A model generated the notes under the pieces. That model saw nothing but the letters and a program-made list of their open reading frames with translations, searched no databases and was not told the origin of the DNA. The translations under genes and the position numbers were made by a program. Positions 21,339-31,592 of a DNA stretch of 64,000 nt are shown here, piece after piece (the stretch's first letter is position 1; the number at the start of each line of letters is the position of its first letter). Origin of the DNA: Globodera rostochiensis (Eukaryota; Nematoda; Chromadorea; Rhabditida; Heteroderidae); NCBI GenBank assembly GCA_018350325.1, contig JAEVLN010000002.1, positions 4,139,752 through 4,203,751 on the forward strand. Reading direction: 5' to 3'.

Positions 21339-24300
21339 ATGAGCTCTGGACAACCAAATGACCAAAATGTTGCTAACATTAGCGGTCAGTAAATTTTGTT
21401 AGTGGTTTATTTTGATTTAAATTTTTCATTTTTAGACGACGACGAATGCGTTGATCCGATCGGCGAGTTGCGACGTCGGGTGCATTTCAGTGACCGCTCT
21501 AAAAGAGTGTTGGAAGACTCCGAGCACTTGCTGAAGTCCATCCGAACGCGTCGCCCAGCTCCCCTCGCCAATTCGATGTCCATGTCGACCCTGCCGACAT
21601 CGTTGGAACGCAACGGTGACCAGAGCATGCAGGACCATGCGCGTAAGACGCTGATCAGAGCTCGGCGATCCGTCAGCCCGGAGGAGCCGGCACTGAATGC
21701 GTCGACGTAAGCGCGGGGGGGGTGAAATTTTTCTAAGTTTTTAGTAAAATTAATTTAAAAATTAAGGAGCCGATACCTCCAACACACCCCAAAATTTCCG
21801 AGGATCGATTTTGATGATTGGCTTGAGGAGGAAGTGGCGGCCGCTAAGCCGGCATGGAAAGTGCTGCAAGAGAATGTCAAAGCGTCGTACAACAAAGTGC
21901 GTTAACAGCCAAAATGGTCTGCTCTGGTCAATTAACATTTAAATGTTACCAGAAATTTCGAAATTTGCAAAAAAAAAATGTTGGCTGGGAAATTCATTTC
22001 TAATCGTTTGAATAATTTCAGCCCAGGGCCACTGCTGAACGGCACCGAAATTTGAACGAATTCCAAAGCACACAAATGGATAATTTGGAGTTCAACAGGG
22101 TCCGCCGTCGGCGCCAATCGGCGGACCTTCCGTTCACAGAGCTTTCCCATTTGGACAGCGAAAGCTTTTTGCCCCGGGCGCCTTCCTGGATGGCAAGCGG
22201 TGCATTGGCACCCCGGGGGATGCCGAAACTGATCAACTCCGCCGGCAGCGGTGGGATGGGAAGACAGAGAGACATTCACACAACAAATTTAACAAATTTT
22301 AAAAACATTTTCAAATGCCTTTGAGTCAATTTTATGTCGACAAATTTCCTATTTAGGGCCGTATTGTGCGCCGCATGTCGCCAGATCGCAGGGTATTGAA
22401 AGGCCAGAAATGAATCGCTACAGCAAAATGGCCGATGACGTCACGGGTTGGTTGGAATTTTCGGCATTAAAAATAATAATTATTTTCCAAATTCGTTAAT
22501 TAAATATTAAGCGCGTCTTTTGAAAACTTCAATTCTTCCTGAGCACATGAAAACTTTTACGAGGAAAGAGTTTCGTGAGGCTCCAAAAATTACGGACGAA
22601 TTGGCAGCTGATGACGAGCTGATGGTAATTATTTAATTTTATATATTAAAAACGAAAGATTTATTATATTTTTACGGTTGGGTCAGTTGAGTGCCATCGA
22701 CGTTTAAAGTGCCATAACTCTTCTTTGAAACAGCCAAGCTATCGAAAGCTCTATGTGTTTAGAAGCTATTACCTAGCAGGAACTAAACGATTTGTTTAGT
22801 TTGCTTGGTTCCAAGACGAATTATTCTCCCATTTTTTATACAAAAAAAAAAAAAATCAAATTTGTAAAAAGATTACTATACATTACAGTACATGCCAAGG
22901 CCCTATTACAGCCGTCCCAACAGATTGGACAAGGATTACTTCGATTTCGACTTGCAACATTCCGTTGACATGTGTGTAATTTCCTAAATCAAATCGCAAA
23001 TTTTAAATAAATTTAATTTTTAAGGTACCGTAGACCGGAAGGGAAATACCTGCCAACACCGTAACATTTTCTGTACAGTACCAAAATTATCTGTTTGAGT
23101 TGCCTAAGACAAAATTTGACTTTGTTGAAATTGGCCAATATGAAAAAGTGGCAATTATTAAGCCCACAACCCTGGGAGACGAAGCTTCTCAACGAATTTA
23201 AAGCAAAGGGCGAAGCGCCGCTGTCCGGGCACATTTTCACGAAAGGGCCCGCCGACTACCGCGCGTCCAGCACATCGTATTTGAGCGCAGCTTTAAGGTG
23301 CAGTCACTGGGCTTTTGACATTGACAGAAAAATCTGTTGATTTTATAAAACAGTTAAATTAATATTAATTACTAATTTAAATAATGACAACACAAAATGA
23401 GGGCAGTACTGATAAAATTTGTTAAGAAAATTGGTTCAAAAATTATGAATGTTACAAAACAAAAGCCCTTGATTTCGTCCAAACAAAAAATGAAATGAAA
23501 AACTTGTGAATTGTCATCTAAAATATTTTAAAAAATCAGAAAATTTAAAAGAATTTTTAGATTGTTTACACCACCATATAAATGTTCAGAGAAATTCAAA
23601 ACAAATCATTTACTAGATGTGCATTTTTATCCCGGTTAATCCCGGTCCTACCGCGTCGGGATTCCAAAAACCGGGATAATCCCGACCGGCCCTGGTCGGG
23701 ATCCCGACCCAGACCAACTCTATTAATAACCCATTCAAGGACACCATCGTTCTGGGAGCACAGATTTGCGTCAATCGGAAACCAAGTCAGACAGTCGGAT
23801 CCGATCAGCTTTGAAAGTCTTGAAAGGTTGTGGTTGTTTTTAATTTGAATCTTATACCTAAATGCAATTTACGAATTTTGAAATTTACAGAAAATTGGAA
23901 AAATTCCGGAATACGTGTACCTCGCCAAATTGGGCAAATTAGATATATTCGACTCCACTCTAATTTGTAAGCGTAAAAATTTTTAGTCAGAAACCACTTT
24001 GAAGCTGATTTGTGAGTGATTTTGCCTTTTTTAATCAGAGGACAACTGAGTGCCCACTCAAAAAGACACTTCAGCCCCAGGCTCATAACTTGCCTCAAAG
24101 TGGTTTCCCACTACAAATTTTTACGGATTCGTGCTTTAGCTATAGTGGAGTCGATTGAAAAATAATTAGTCCAATTTGGTGAGGTACACGTATTCCGGAA
24201 TTACCGAAAAATTAAATTTTAAATAATTTTTTTATAAATTAAATTACCAAACTTTCTTAAGGCTTTTAAAAGGAGCTTAGAACATAATTATATTTATAAA

Positions 24301-24403
24301 GCAATATTTGACCATTAGATTACGTCCACGCCCAAACAAATTCACTACTTATTCCGACCCGGACTTTGAGGACTACGAAGACCCCAAAGCGGCTGATGAT
24401 TGA
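21339..24403 (+). CDS. Charged, probably disordered protein of unknown function (11 exons)
   Basis: Exons with matching phases: 21339-21384, 21436-21706, 21767-21896, 22022-22250, 22357-22446, 22512-22624, 22889-22971, 23025-23060, 23079-23297, 23740-23826, 24319-24403 (TGA). They sum to 1389 nt, 462 residues. The start is ATG 21339 (MSSGQPNDQNVANIS). Notable parts: an acidic-then-basic segment (DDDECVDPIGELRRRVHFS), an Arg/Ser-rich linker, VRRRRQSADLPF, a Trp-containing helix (DDWLEEEVAAAKPAWKVLQE), an aromatic segment (YMPRPYYSRPNRLDKDYFDF) and an acidic tail (DPDFEDYEDPKAADD). No catalytic motif, membrane segment or signal peptide is visible. Serial in-frame exons with consensus splice sites make it a real gene, but I do not recognise a family. 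Exon 23079-23297 also has a protein-like second frame, so that exon is the least certain. Introns 9 and 10 carry repeats. Confidence 0.75.
23636..23716. repeat. Terminal-word fragment (CCGGGATAATCCCG type)
   Basis: Iterated palindromic words (CCCGGTTAATCCCGG, CCGGGATAATCCCGACCGG, GGTCGGGATCCCGACC) ending CCAACTCTA. The same word family occurs at about 51440-51530 and 62650-62755. It lies in an intron of the 11-exon gene. Confidence 0.7.
23895..24207. mobile_element. Foldback element, about 310 bp, imperfect arms
   Basis: AATTCCGGAATACGTGTACC at about 23901 is inverted at about 24183-24204. The arms remain matched inward through TCGACTCCACT/AGTGGAGTCGA and ACCACTTTGA/TCAAAGTGGT to a short centre near 24045. 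It is intronic in the 11-exon gene. The minus-strand frame across it is fortuitous. Confidence 0.75.
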
Positions 24404-24851
24404 TGTTAAACCACAACAACAGCAGCAGCAGCAGCAGGAGAATTCATTGATTTCACATATATTGTTGAACCACTGTTTTCGTGTTACGTTTTTTTCGGAA
24501 TGATGTGATCAATTGCAATCAGGAGATCAGAACATTTTGTGTGATCAGATCAGTCCGACAATTCGCAGACGACAGTTAATTAAACGAACTTGAAAGGCCA
24601 TAGCTGGAGAAGAACACAGCGGGATTTGGAATTTAAATTACCTAATGTCGAAATCGAAATTCCCGAAACGCCGACCCCTCCCATTTCTATGTAAAAACCT
24701 TCAAAAAAAAGTGCCGATTTTTTAAAATTTTGATTGAAAATCTCCTAACAAATTGAGTCAAAAATTCAAAATTTTCTTGGAAAAATTGTTTAACAAAAAT
24801 GCAATAAAAAGGGAAAAATACACCCCTAAGAATCGACTTTCCCCCACCCAC
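24404..24851. other. 3' flank of the 11-exon gene, no gene seen
   Basis: A (CAR)n CAGCAGCAG tract just after the stop codon, then AT-rich sequence up to the target duplication CCACCCAC (24844-24851) of the next element. Confidence 0.5.
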
Positions 24852-25651
24852 TAGGGTTCGGATAATCGGGTTGGGGCCGGGAGGGTTTTTTTCCGGGCAA
24901 CCCAAAAGTGGCCGGGCGGGCTTTTCCGGGCGGGCTTTTTTTGATTTTTTGTCCGGGCGGGCTTTGCCGGGCGAATACCGGGCTTTAGCCCGGATTTTGG
25001 AAAACATCCGAATACCGGGCGAATATTTAAAAAATTTTTTGAAACAGCTTAAAAGTTAGAGATTGATCATTCCTGATTATGTACGATATAGACCAGGGAT
25101 GTGTATCGTATCGTAATCGTAAATATCGTAATTTAGAGCCTCGTATTTTTGCTAAAAATCACCCGTATCGTAATTTTTGAGGCCCCAGATTCGGGAGGGG
25201 GGTCGGCGGTGCCGATAGGCGCCGCTGAGAAATTTTTGAATTTTTTACTCAATTTGTTAAGAGATTTTCATCCAAAATTTAAAAATATGGTACCTTTTTT
25301 TTGAAGTTTTTACGAATGCGAGGGCCCGGCGGTGCCGATAGGCGCCGCCGGGGAAATTTTTTTGATTTTTGATGACAATTTGTAAAGAAAATTGGTCCAA
25401 AAATTACGAATTTTGCAAAACAAAGGGGTTCCCTAAAAATGACAAAAAAAAATTCGGAAAATATTCGGTTTTTGGGGCCGGGCGGGCTTTTTTCCGGGCT
25501 ACCTAAAAGGAGCCGGGCGGGCTTTTTTTGATTTTTTGTCCGGGCGGGCTTTGCCGGGCGAATACCGGGCTTTAGCCTGGATCGAATATTTCCTAGTCGG
25601 GCGCCCGCCCGGCCGAATGCCCGCCCGACCCGGGCGCCCGTCCGATCCCTA
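24852..25651. mobile_element. 800-bp hAT-type non-autonomous element with 8-bp target duplication
   Basis: Ends TAGGGTTCGGATAATCGGG and CCCGTCCGATCCCTA, flanked by CCACCCAC at 24844-24851 and 25652-25659. The subterminal words CCGGGCGGGCTTTT and GCCGGGCGAATACCGGGC are reiterated on both sides. The interior holds ATCGTAATCGTAAATATCG words (25098-25170, beginning CAGGGATGTG, possibly a nested element) and two copies of the GGCGGTGCC-GATA-GGCGCCGC hairpin (25205, 25328; spacing 123). No transposase frame is present. Confidence 0.9.
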
Positions 25652-25703
25652 CCACCCACCTCCCCCTACGCGCCTGATTTGAGATCGACCTGGACAAGAA
25701 AAA

Positions 25704-26176
25704 ACGGTAATACTGCCGATGGTGTCCCCCCTTTTTGAAAAAATAATTTGTTTATTTTCCAAGTTGAGGAAACGGACAATCCTGGGGTTATTTGGTGTGT
25801 AGAATCCGAATATGACCTTGGTTTCGACCTCCGAACCCGAATTCGAACAATATTTTCGAGATTGATTTTTGCGGAAAAAGCACATGTTTTCCTCTTTTTA
25901 CTAATTAACGTTTTGCAATTTATACATCCGAATGAATCAATGAGTTGATAAAAATGATTGACGTTGTGAATCATGGATTAGGAAGTGTCGTACAAAATCT
26001 GATGGCATATGCGCGCTCAGCGGGTCGTAAAACGCCAGCAGGATATGCTTTTTCCGCAAAAATTCAATCTCGAAAAATTGTTCGAATTCGGGTTCGGGGT
26101 TCGAGATTGGTCGAAACTATAGAAAAAAACAAATTATTTTTTCAAAAAGGGGGGACACCATCGGCAGTATTACCGA
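25704..26176. mobile_element. Foldback element carrying GAACCCGAATTCGAA words
   Basis: CGGTAATACTGCCGATGGTG at 25704 onward, followed by CCCCCCTTTTTGAAAAAATAA, is inverted at about 26122-26176. Inner arms GACCTCCGAACCCGAATTCG (about 25827) and CGAATTCGGGTTCGGGG (about 26082) also pair, as do GAGATTGATTTTTGCGGAAAAAGC and its inverse. The same inner words recur at about 29055, 35485, 51775, 53750-54010 and 60925, so this is a dispersed family. Confidence 0.75.
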
Positions 26177-26497
26177 AAAAACATTCAAGTCGTGGAATTT
26201 AACGATTTTTAGCCCCCAAAAGCTCGTCGGGAGCCCCGCCGGTCTCGTCCCAGGGAAGCTGCATATTTTCACCCAAATTTTAATCGTCAATAGAAAAAAT
26301 CAAGAAAAAACTCGTTTTCTGATGTCGTCGACGATTCTTTTTTTATCTTTTAAAATTTTTGGATTTAAATTCAGCGGGAAATATAGTACAAAAACAAAAC
26401 GGTGTCTACATATGCAAATGTTAAAAAAGAATTGAAAATTGCCATAATTTTTTTACACTTTCTTTTTCTTCCCCTCTCTCTCCGTTGGTGCTTTCTC

Positions 26498-27029
26498 TCA
26501 TTGCTTTTTCTCCTTATTTTTTGAAGAAGCAGCAGAAGAGTCCTCCTCCGTCGTCGTTGGCGACGGCGGGACCACCACCAGCAATGGTTCTGTTGCTGCT
26601 CCGCCTCCTTTAGCTTTTCCCTTCTTCCTTCTCGAACTCCGCAGCCACATCGTAAAGCATCCGCTGTTAATGACGCCACGGCTTCTTGCCTCTTGAAAAA
26701 AAGCAGAAAATTAGGCATTGTTAAGTGACCGGATGTTAAAGCCTCTCGAGGAGACCTAAAAAAGCCAAAAAAACCGGCAGAAATTTAGTGCCAAAAATGG
26801 AAATTTCAGTCCCGGTCCCGACCAACTTTAGTCTACACCGAGCCAAAAACGCACCACTCCCATCGCCTTCGTCATGTTTAACATCGTTTTGGTCGTTATT
26901 ATTGTCCAATTGCTTTTTCTTTTCACGACTTTTTGTGCTGTGCTTTTCCTTCGCCGCCGGCGCCGATTGTTGCGAAGTCGGCGGACTTTTTGCCAGCCCT
27001 TCAGCAGCCGTCCTTTTCAATTCCTCCAT
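26498..27029 (-). CDS. Small Lys/Glu/Thr-rich disordered protein
   Basis: Two minus-strand exons: 27029-26855 (ATG, donor GTG|GTGCGT type, phase 1) and 26691-26498 (acceptor TTTCAAG, TGA). Together they encode 122 residues. Exon 1 begins MEELKRTAAEGLAKSPP and continues Lys/Glu/Asn/Asp-rich. Exon 2 has RRKKGKAKGGGAATEP, a Pro/Thr/Glu run and a Lys-rich end. It contains no domain that I recognise and looks disordered, possibly nucleic-acid binding by charge alone. A TTTAG acceptor 14 bases upstream of the ATG (exon edge 27043) is compatible with either SL trans-splicing or a cis-spliced upstream exon. That acceptor lies in the first unit of a 42-bp tandem repeat. Confidence 0.6.
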
Positions 27030-27196
27030 AATTTTTGTTGATTCTAAATTGAATATTTATTAAAAAAACCCCATTTTTGTTGATTCTAAATTGAATATTT
27101 ATTAAAAAAACCCCATTTTTGTTGATTCTAAATTGAATATTTATTAAAAACCCCATTTTTGTTGATTCTAAATTGAATATTCATTAAAAAACCCAT
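27030..27196. repeat. 42-bp tandem repeat duplicating a 3' splice acceptor
   Basis: Four copies (42, 42, 40 bp periods) of a unit containing TTGTTGATTCTAAATTGAAT. On the minus strand each copy reads ATTCAATTTAG|AATCAACAAAAAT, a consensus nematode 3' splice site. The copy nearest the coding exon (27043/27044) directly precedes the ATG at 27029. Confidence 0.9.
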
Positions 27197-28059
27197 CCAA
27201 AATAAAATTTGGATGCATTGGAACAAAAAAACAGAGTTACGGTCCAAGGACCCCCCCCCCCGGCCACCTAATATTTTCAAAATTAGTTGTTAAATAGGCT
27301 TAAAGCGCCACTGAAACGGGCCCGAGTTAGCGAAGACCGGGGCCCGGCATTTTTGGATATTAAAAGGCCAAAAATAAATTACCGTGTCGACCAATTGTTG
27401 CCACTTTTGAGGAGGAACTGCTGCTGCTCGGTTGCATTTCAACACCTTAATGCATTTTGTGGCATAATTTTCCTCAAATTTGCCCGTTTTGCAACAAACC
27501 TTCGACAATCGAATCGAGCGGTTTCTTCAGCGAGGCTAAAAGTGACAACAACAAATTACTCCAACCAAAACTTTTTCCGCCAAAAAATGGTAAAATTTTA
27601 AAAATGCCATCCCACTCCCTACAACGGGTGGCCAAAAAGGTCAGAATTCACAGGACTAACGGTGAATTTTCGACAAAATTATTATTTTATAATACACAAA
27701 CCCAAACTCGTGGAACATTTTTGTTGTTGCTGTACAATGCCTCCGCTTTTCTCGCGTCCATTTGTCGTTAGAAGAGTTTCAGTGTTGGCGGCTGTTAAAA
27801 GATGGAACGACGTAAAAGGATTTGTGTGAAAATCTTTAGCGAGAAATTCAACAAGTTCAGATAAAAAAAATGAAGCGGTAATTTGGCATTCAAATTACCC
27901 GCACCCCAGTGCATGCAGCGCATGCTTTTGGCAGAATGAATAAATGCCAAAGGAATTCAAAGCTTTTAAAATAATATAACCATCCCCAACCAAAACAGGC
28001 ACAACAAAATTACTAATACACGTCTAAAATTTTTGTCAACAAAAACAATTTGTTGCTTT

Positions 28060-28323
28060 TCAAGATTTATTAAACAAAAATGTTTCCGTTTTAAAAAAGT
28101 TTGAACCGCCAATTGGCGCTGTTTGCTGCAGGTTGTAAACGCGGCCCCCGCGGGCATTGCGCCCATTTTTCACATTTGTCGGCAAATGCCCAATGCTTTT
28201 TGAACTTTTCTGTCGAACCGCGCGAACGCCGCCGCCGTTGGCGACTTCAATTTCATGCAACAACACCAAACTGTTCGCCGTCCCGTGGCCACCGCCGCCA
28301 ATTTGAGCTACGTTTGTGGAAGC
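28060..28323 (-). CDS. Possible exon of an unidentified Gly/Asn-rich protein
   Basis: After a TTTTAG acceptor at 28324-28329 the minus strand is open in phase 0 for 87 codons, with Gly-rich (QIGGGGHGTANSLV) then basic sequence (RQKSSKSIGHLPTNVKNG). The frame ends at 28060, but a donor inside it is likely. A second possible exon lies at about 27560-27395 on the same strand, ending at a GTAATT donor (WQQLVDT|GTAATT). Whether these belong to the small Lys-rich gene downstream cannot be decided from sequence alone. Confidence 0.35.
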   Translation of the reverse strand, partial: ASTNVAQIGGGGHGTANSLVLLHEIEVANGGGVRAVRQKSSKSIGHLPTNVKNGRNARGGRVYNLQQTAPIGGSNFFKTETFLFNKS

Positions 28324-29789
28324 CTAAAATTAAAGAAAAAATAAACGAAAAAAAATCAAATCATTTAATTTGAATCAATTTACGAACAGAATCTTTCAAT
28401 AATTTTGTTTGGTGGCGCCATAGGCATCGCCGTAGAAGCCAAAAAGCTTTAAAGAAGAGGCAACCAATAAAAACAAAAATGTTAAGCCCTAACCAAGCCC
28501 GGTTCAAAACGCCCGGGGGGTAGTCCGGATTTTTAAATAATTTAGACGGGGGGCCCTACATTTGCTGATCATATTCTAAACGCCGCTCCAACATTTTTCT
28601 GATATTTGCTCAAATCAATTTACAAAAGAACGTACCGTGTAAAACTCTTTCAGGCTTTGAGCACGTGAGCGCACTAAAAATCAAAATTAATTTCAAATAG
28701 CTTAAAGAAGCCTCAACCGAAAACTTTTTGAGCCCTGCCGCCCGCGTCCATAATTTTAGAAATTCAATAAAAAGGGCCCTGACGGTTTTGTGAACAACGC
28801 CATTAAACTCCGCCTACCATTTTTAACTCGCGACGGAAGCTGTTGCGATGGGAACAGCTTCATCTCCTTGGCTAAAAGAAATGCTTTTTTTAAGATAGAA
28901 AAAAAGTAGAAATTTCCTATAAATTTGCAAAAATTCTTGAAGAAGAAAAACTAATTTACACTGATTTTTCGAAGTGAACTGCGTCCGAACATTTCCAAGT
29001 ATATTTTGTAAGCAAAAACCCGAACCTTTAAGAGGCCTCCTCTAAATGCCCTCGTTCAAATTCGGGTTCGGGGTTCGACTTCGCAAAGCCAGTGTCCTTA
29101 GAAAAAATACCATTTTTTTTTTAATTTTTTCGTCGGGACCGCAAATCCAAAGGATTGACACTTTTTGCCACTTACTCATAATCGGCGCGAGCATTTCTAC
29201 GGAAAAATTGAGTGGCGATGTTCGGCTGAAATTTGGTTTCATTTGCAGTTAAAAAAAGACTAAAAATGTATTTGTTTGTAAGTATAAATAAAATTTGTAA
29301 TTTAATCGTACACAAACGCGTCTCATCACATCAAAAATCACTTTATTTAACAACCTTTCCCCATTCACTAAAATAAAAATAATAAAACATAAATAAGTGA
29401 GTGGGTGGGTGGGTGTACTAATTTTGGGAGATAGGGGAGAAGAGGAATGCGGAAGGGGGGGGGGGGGGGGGGGGGGAAACGTTTGGCGTCGTCGTTTGGG
29501 TGGAGTTTTTGGTTCAGCAGGCTCAGATTGAGATCATCATGAGAAGAGAGAAAGAATAAAGAGTTCTCGATGACTTAACACAGCCCCTGCGGGGAGGGGA
29601 ATGCACACGTAGCACACACACACCACCGTGGGGGCAGCTGACGCAAAAATTGAGCCGTTTGGAGAGAAGGGGGCGAGGGGGCGAGGGGGGGGGGTAGACC
29701 TGCTGGACGATTTAGCGCCATTGATTGTAACCTTTTAAAATTAGGTACTGAAAACTTTCAATACTTTCTAATTGCACTAAATTCGTAAG
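28324..29789. other. AT-rich intergenic DNA with G-runs
   Basis: No gene was seen. 29052-29076 carries the TTCGGGTTCGGGGTTCGA word of the dispersed foldback family. G20 or longer at about 29455-29476, and GGGGGCGAGGGGGCGAGGGGGG at about 29669-29693, are potential G-quadruplex tracts. Confidence 0.5.
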
Positions 29790-30408
29790 GTTCATTGCGG
29801 TTGCGGATTTTTCCGCAATTTGGGTCCGCAACTGATTTTCGAATGAAAAAAAATTCGAAACGATAGTATTTGTAAATTCTAACTTTATTATAAAAAAGAT
29901 CGAATCGACCCACCAAATCTATGGCCTGGTGGTTTGTCGTTTTGCAATCGCCAAAGGTTGTCTTTTGGGTTCAAATCCGCTTGAGTGCTGCCCCACTTTT
30001 TTGTCGTTTTTCCTCTAGTCTCATACGCTTCCCTCATTAAAAGAAACTTTGTTAATAATTTCAATTATTTTATAATAATTAAAATACACGCAAAATAATT
30101 GTTGATTCAATTTTCTTAACAATGCTGATTTTTGTGAGAAATTTTCCGAAATATCCGAAGCAAAATGCTTATGTTGTGTCTCTTTGCCATAATTTGAATA
30201 TGTCTGGATTTTCTATTGCCTAAACTTGACTTGAGTTAGGAGTTTTATTATAAAAAAATGGGAATATCCAAAATTTTTTGCAAATTTTTTAAAATTGCGG
30301 ATTGCGGAAATTGCGGGAAATGCGGCTTTTTAGGAGTTGCGGATTTTTTTTCAAGACTGCGTCGTATTGTGGATTGCCGCAATCAAAATCCGATTGCGTC
30401 CAGCCCTG
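29790..30408. mobile_element. hAT-like element (GCGGATTGCGG words) containing a tRNA-like module
   Basis: The right end reads TTGCGTCCAGCCCTG (reverse complement CAGGGCTGGACGCAA, an hAT-type terminus). Subterminal GCGGATTGCGGAAATTGCGG words at 30295-30350 are matched by TTGCGGTTGCGGATTTTTCC at 29798 onward. The left terminus is degraded and no target duplication was found, so the boundaries are approximate. Confidence 0.6.
29916..30002 (+). ncRNA. tRNA-like Pol III module inside a repeat element
   Basis: A-box-like TGGCCTGGTGG at 29922-29932, exact B-box match GGTTCAAATCC at 29968-29978, and a T6 terminator at 29997-30002. The total length of about 80 is that of a tRNA, but the acceptor stem does not pair cleanly. 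It is probably a tRNA-derived SINE-type head or a decayed tRNA. Confidence 0.6.
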
Positions 30409-30942
30409 CTCTTGAGGGTTTGGATCATTATATATACCATTCGACTCCTCTCGGCGAGAGAAAGATTTTCGGTTTAAAAATACACCCCTAATGATGGGGT
30501 TTTTATGGGAATTTTGCCATTTTGTATTGGATTTAAATAATATTAATGACAATGGAGGTGTTGATTTAATGGTGAGTGGTGGTGTCTGTAATTTTGTTTG
30601 GGGTTCAAACCAGGGATGTGTATCGTAATCGTAAATATCGTAATTTAGAGCCATATCGTATGTATCGTATTTTGGCTAAAAATCACGCGTATCGTAATTT
30701 TTGACCTGACTTGGACTCCAGATTTGGGAGGGGGGTCGGCGGTGCCGATAGGCACCGCCGGAGAAATTTTTGAATTTTTTCTCTCAATCTGTTAAGAGAT
30801 TTTCAAACAAAATTTAAAAATTCTGTACTTTTTTATTAAAAAGAAAAAAACTGAAAATTTCTACCGAAAACAATTTTTTTTTGAATTGTGAACACGGCTA
30901 GAAAAAAATATCGTATCGTAATCGTAAATATCGTAATTTTGG
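30409..30942. repeat. ATCGTA-word repeat fragment with hairpin module
   Basis: 30609 begins CAGGGATGTGTATCGTAATC, with repeated ATCGTAAATATCGTAATTT, the same as 25096-25170. One hairpin module (GGCGGTGCC-GATA-GGCACCGCC) lies at 30738-30759, followed by the shared TCTCAATCTGTTAAGAGATT context. More ATCGTAATCGTAAATATCG lies at 30908-30937. Confidence 0.7.
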
Positions 30943-31592
30943 CCATAGGGGGGACCCTTTTGGTCAACATTTTTTAAAAAATGTTTTCTTCTGAAAATTG
31001 TCTCAAAATATGTTATTTGATGCGCTGATTACGAATTCGTCAATAGAAATAGCAATTGAGAATTTAAAGCGGTTTTTGAACCGGTTGAATTATTTGAAAA
31101 TTAAGGAAAAAGCAACTTTTTAAGTAAACCAAAGTCCGAAGGGAGAAAAGTTAGAGCAGTAAGGTGGAAAATAGCAACCAAAGTACCGCACACTCGACTA
31201 CGGCGGACAATAGGCGGGGCGAGACTCCGGGCTCCGGAAGAAGTTCGCGCGCGCGCCCGCCCCGCGGGTCCCCGCGCGCTCCCCCCCCCCAGTGGCGCTC
31301 GTGAGACTTTTTTCTCCTGCCCTCCGTCTCGCCCCACTACTTGCTCCGTCTCCGCATGCTCGCTGTTGGCGGGCCGTTACACGGCCTTTCATTATTTAAT
31401 CCGGCTTTTGTTACTTAGAAGTTGCTTTTTCCTTAATTTTCAAAATTTTAAACCGGTTCAAAACCCGTTTTAAATTTTTAACTTTGATTTTCTATTGACG
31501 AATTCATATTCAGTGCACCGAATTACATATTTGAAACAATTTTTAGATTAGAAATTTGTTTTCAAAAATGTTGACCAAAATCCCCCCTATGG
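30943..31592. mobile_element. Long foldback element with a GC-rich central island
   Basis: Left arm about 30943-31115, right arm about 31405-31592. Matching segments include CCATAGGGGGGA, TTTTGGTCAACATTTTT, GAATTCGTCAATAGAAA, TTTTGAACCGGTT and GAAAATTAAGGAAAAAGCAA. The 290-base interior is GC-rich (CGCGCGCGCCCGCCCCGCGG at about 31248), unlike the arms, and ends in CGGGCCGTTACACGGCC, shared with 3050-3060. A solo left-arm piece lies at about 60737-60800. Confidence 0.8.

Noticed and set aside
23079..23190. Alternative frame (YLFELPKTKFDFVEIGQYEK) in exon 9 of the 11-exon gene
   Set aside because: It is protein-like, but using it breaks phase with both neighbouring exons. The chosen frame keeps the whole coding sequence divisible by three. 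I keep it as a caution.
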